A stretch of DNA of 55,461 bases from Methanobrevibacter sp. (lineage in GTDB: Archaea > Methanobacteriota > Methanobacteria > Methanobacteriales > Methanobacteriaceae), in the NCBI RefSeq assembly GCF_017432245.1, contig NZ_JAFRJO010000098.1, forward strand, positions 1 through 55,461. Reading direction: 5' to 3'. A program made the translations under genes and the position numbers. The stretch's first letter is position 1, and every line of letters starts with the position of its first letter. Positions 53,123 to 55,461 of this stretch are shown in pieces. Below the pieces are notes generated by a model. The model was not told the origin of the DNA, did not search any database, and was given only the letters and a program-made list of their open reading frames with translations.

Positions 53123-55461
53123 ATGAAATTTAAAAAATCAAATATCCTATTGATTTCATTGATATCTATATTTTTATTATTAAGTATGAGTGCGGTATCA
53201 GCTGCAGATATTGCAGATAATGCTGGCTCTGATTTAGCAGCAGATATTGATGGTGTCTGGGATATTGATAATGATGATGTAAATCATGCTAATGGTTTAT
53301 CTCAAGCAGATAATAACATCATCTCTGATGATCCTGAACTATATGGGGATGAGGGAGATGGTGAAATCAATGATGATGATCCTATTCCAATAGAAACTAC
53401 AATTGAATCAAATGATGAAAATTATACCCTTGGAGACGATATTGTATTAAATGTCACTGTAAAGGATAATGAAAGCAATGTTATTGGTGATATTGGAGCA
53501 GATGATTTATGGGTTAGCTACAAAAATGAAGCTGATGAAGACTTTACAGACATAGGTTTCACTTTAAATAATGAATCTCAAATAGTGATATCTTCTTCCA
53601 CAAATACATTTCCTGTAGGAAATTATACTATAAAAATCGGATTTAACGGAATAACAAGAGATGGTATCGCTTATGGAGAATCAAATACTACCATTGATTT
53701 AAAGATCAAGGAACCTATTCCAATGGATACTTCAATTGAATCAAATAATGAAACTTATACCTTTGGAGACAATATCATATTAAATGTCACTGTAAAGGAT
53801 AATGAAAGTAATGCAATTGATTTCGAAAAATCTGATTTATGGGTTAGCTACAAAAATGGAACTGATGAAAACTTTACAAATATAACTTTCACTTTAAATA
53901 ATGAATCTCAAATAGTGATATCCTTTGCAACAAATAAGACATTTCCTGTAGCCAATTATACTATTAATATTGGATTTAAAGGTGCAACAAGAGACGGTTT
54001 TGCTTATGGAGAGTCAGAAACCAACATTACCTTAAATATCACCCCATCTGATACTAGAATCAATGCAAGTGATGTGAAAGTTCAGATCGGGGATGATGTA
54101 ATAATTCCTCTTGTCATGTATGTTGAATCCAATAAGACTCTAAACTACAATGAAACAAGGTTGGAAGTTTATTTGGTTCACGATGATATCGAAGAGAAAA
54201 TTAACTACACTAAAGTTAGTGGTGGCATAAAATTAATCGATTTTAGTCAGGAATTTGGCAATTACATTATTAAAATAAAATATACAGGCAATCAGAATTG
54301 TAATCCATCTAATACCACAGTTTCTGTTGCTATTCTTGAAAATAACACTATAATTTTTGGTGATGTAAGTGTAGATTTCCAAACTAAAAACATTACTATT
54401 CCTATTGTTATAGATAATAACGGAAATGCAATAGAATTTTCTGGAGAAAACTTTACTTTAGAGTTAGTTTATTATAATGGAACTGATTATGAAACTGTCT
54501 ACATTGATGATTTTGATTTCATCAGTGAAGATGGCAATTATACAATTAGTTTTGCAAATGATACTATTCAATTTAAAGATGTGAAATTAACTGTTATTTA
54601 TGCTAATGGCACTTTAAATGAAACAAGTAATATCATTAAGATTGTTGATAAGAACACCATTATTGCTGATGGCACTATAAATGTGAACAATCACACACAT
54701 AATGTGACTATTCCTATTAGTGTAAATCATACTACTATCATTAGTTATGATGGTAAGAACAGTACTAATGTAACTGTATTGAATCTCACACAAGATAACA
54801 TTGTTTTAGTATTGGCTTATAATAATGGAACTGATAATCTTACTATCACTGATTTTGAATTGAATGGCGATAATGGTAATTATACTATTAGTTTCCTTAT
54901 TACTGACGAACAGTTAAACAGTACTAAATTAACTATCATCTATGGAAATGGTACTTTAAATGAAACTAATAAAACTGTAACATTAAAAGGAATTGTTGAA
55001 GCTTATATTGTTCCTATAAACGTTTCAGCAGATTATCAGGATGGTGAATTTAAATTCCAAGTATTTGATGCTTATGATAATGGTACTCAAACTATGATTT
55101 TATCAAATGTAACCATTACAGTTAGTGGAGTAATCTTTGTTACTAAAACAGGAGACTCATCATACAATTTCGGTTCAAAGGATTTCACAACTGATGAAAA
55201 CGGATTTATTGTGATTAAAAACAACAACACTTTTTATAATGATAATATTCTTGAGAATTTCTTGTATGCAGGCAACTATAATTTAACCTTCAGAGGCCAT
55301 GAACCTTATGTTTTAAATAGTACAATCGAAATTACTATCAACAAGGTTCAAGCTGAAATTGTTGCCTCTCCAAGTGTAGAAGAATATGAAGAGGGTAAGA
55401 AATTAAACTCTATCTTCCAAGTAATCAATTCAAATACAGGAGAAGCAATCAAATCAGCTCT
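53123..55461 (+). CDS. Adhesin-like secreted protein (partial, runs off the window)
   Basis: At least 779 residues without a stop before the window end. The signal peptide MKFKKSNILLISLISIFLLL has cleavage near VSAA-D, followed by an acidic Asp/Asn-rich linker. Then come tandem Ig-like beta-sandwich domains: two closely similar copies (ESNDENYTLGDDIVLNVTVK and ESNNETYTFGDNIILNVTVK), then units with ITIPIVIDNNGNAIEF and similar strands. It is rich in N-x-S/T sites. No beta-helix repeats so far, so the architecture differs from the adhesin at 24 kb. RBS AAGGAGGA. The anchor, if any, lies beyond the window. Confidence 0.9.
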   Translation, partial: MKFKKSNILLISLISIFLLLSMSAVSAADIADNAGSDLAADIDGVWDIDNDDVNHANGLSQADNNIISDDPELYGDEGDGEINDDDPIPIETTIESNDENYTLGDDIVLNVTVKDNESNVIGDIGADDLWVSYKNEADEDFTDIGFTLNNESQIVISSSTNTFPVGNYTIKIGFNGITRDGIAYGESNTTIDLKIKEPIPMDTSIESNNETYTFGDNIILNVTVKDNESNAIDFEKSDLWVSYKNGTDENFTNITFTLNNESQIVISFATNKTFPVANYTINIGFKGATRDGFAYGESETNITLNITPSDTRINASDVKVQIGDDVIIPLVMYVESNKTLNYNETRLEVYLVHDDIEEKINYTKVSGGIKLIDFSQEFGNYIIKIKYTGNQNCNPSNTTVSVAILENNTIIFGDVSVDFQTKNITIPIVIDNNGNAIEFSGENFTLELVYYNGTDYETVYIDDFDFISEDGNYTISFANDTIQFKDVKLTVIYANGTLNETSNIIKIVDKNTIIADGTINVNNHTHNVTIPISVNHTTIISYDGKNSTNVTVLNLTQDNIVLVLAYNNGTDNLTITDFELNGDNGNYTISFLITDEQLNSTKLTIIYGNGTLNETNKTVTLKGIVEAYIVPINVSADYQDGEFKFQVFDAYDNGTQTMILSNVTITVSGVIFVTKTGDSSYNFGSKDFTTDENGFIVIKNNNTFYNDNILENFLYAGNYNLTFRGHEPYVLNSTIEITINKVQAEIVASPSVEEYEEGKKLNSIFQVINSNTGEAIKSA
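53381..54040 (+). repeat. Two ~330-bp direct repeats within the second adhesin-like gene
   Basis: Unit 1 is 53381-53713 and unit 2 starts at 53714 with the same CCTATTCCAAT. Stretches such as TTATGGGTTAGCTACAAAAA and TTTAAATAATGAATCTCAAA are identical, with small in-frame indels. Each encodes one Ig-like domain. A recent domain duplication. Confidence 0.85.

Overview
The window looks like chromosomal DNA of a methanogenic archaeon of the Methanobacteriales, most probably a Methanobrevibacter of the M. ruminantium type. The evidence is a very AT-rich sequence with T-rich intergenic tracts; methanogen cofactor genes (methanofuran mfnB, F420 cofH, the methyl-coenzyme M reductase activation protein A2, archaeal phosphopantothenate synthetase); archaeal TATA-box promoters combined with GGAGG/GGTGA ribosome binding sites; and large secreted adhesin-like proteins. 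I see no rRNA, tRNA, CRISPR array, transposase or phage gene. Species assignment is inference.

Layout. 1-8.9 kb: mfnB and guaB, a membrane protein, then mobA, cbiT, ubiX, an HD phosphohydrolase, a Mop-type molybdopterin-binding protein, moaE and nadM. Mo/W cofactor genes are dispersed through this part, and the mop promoter carries palindromic operator-like DNA. 9-16 kb: cofH, a gene-poor 0.8 kb stretch holding a tiny hydrophobic ORF and a divergent structured-RNA candidate, the two-ABC-domain component A2 gene, an oxygen/iron defence run (UspA, two rubredoxins, ferritin), a 39-codon ORF behind a hairpin that covers its RBS, and malate dehydrogenase. 16-24 kb (minus strand): ACT protein and aryl-CoA ligase, twin TIM-barrel proteins, and hisS-hisI-PIN/KH ATPase. 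24-32 kb: adhesin-like protein, two DUF2115-like paralogues, aroE, two unknown genes, pyrG. 32-41 kb: RHH-type regulator, a prepilin peptidase with a class III pilin, several small membrane or secreted proteins, a Dph6-like enzyme and a DUF1002 protein. 41-53 kb: thymidylate kinase, UPF0200 kinase, phosphopantothenate synthetase, an SseB-like protein, uvrC, a voltage-gated-type K+ channel flanked by two paralogous membrane proteins, a TPR protein and uvrB. 53.1 kb to the end: a second adhesin-like gene, cut by the window edge.

Most noteworthy: three genes (hisS, pyrG and a secreted protein at 37115) have no ATG/GTG/TTG where homology, RBS or signal peptide place the start, and appear to begin at AUU, CUG and AUA. 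Other observations are the small-ORF/structured-RNA pair at 10.4-10.8 kb, the RBS-masking hairpin at 14.55 kb, the class III pilin locus, and the K+ channel locus with its tandem-repeat membrane partners. Everything was read by eye: no database search, structure prediction or alignment was run, and coordinates of non-coding elements are manual.
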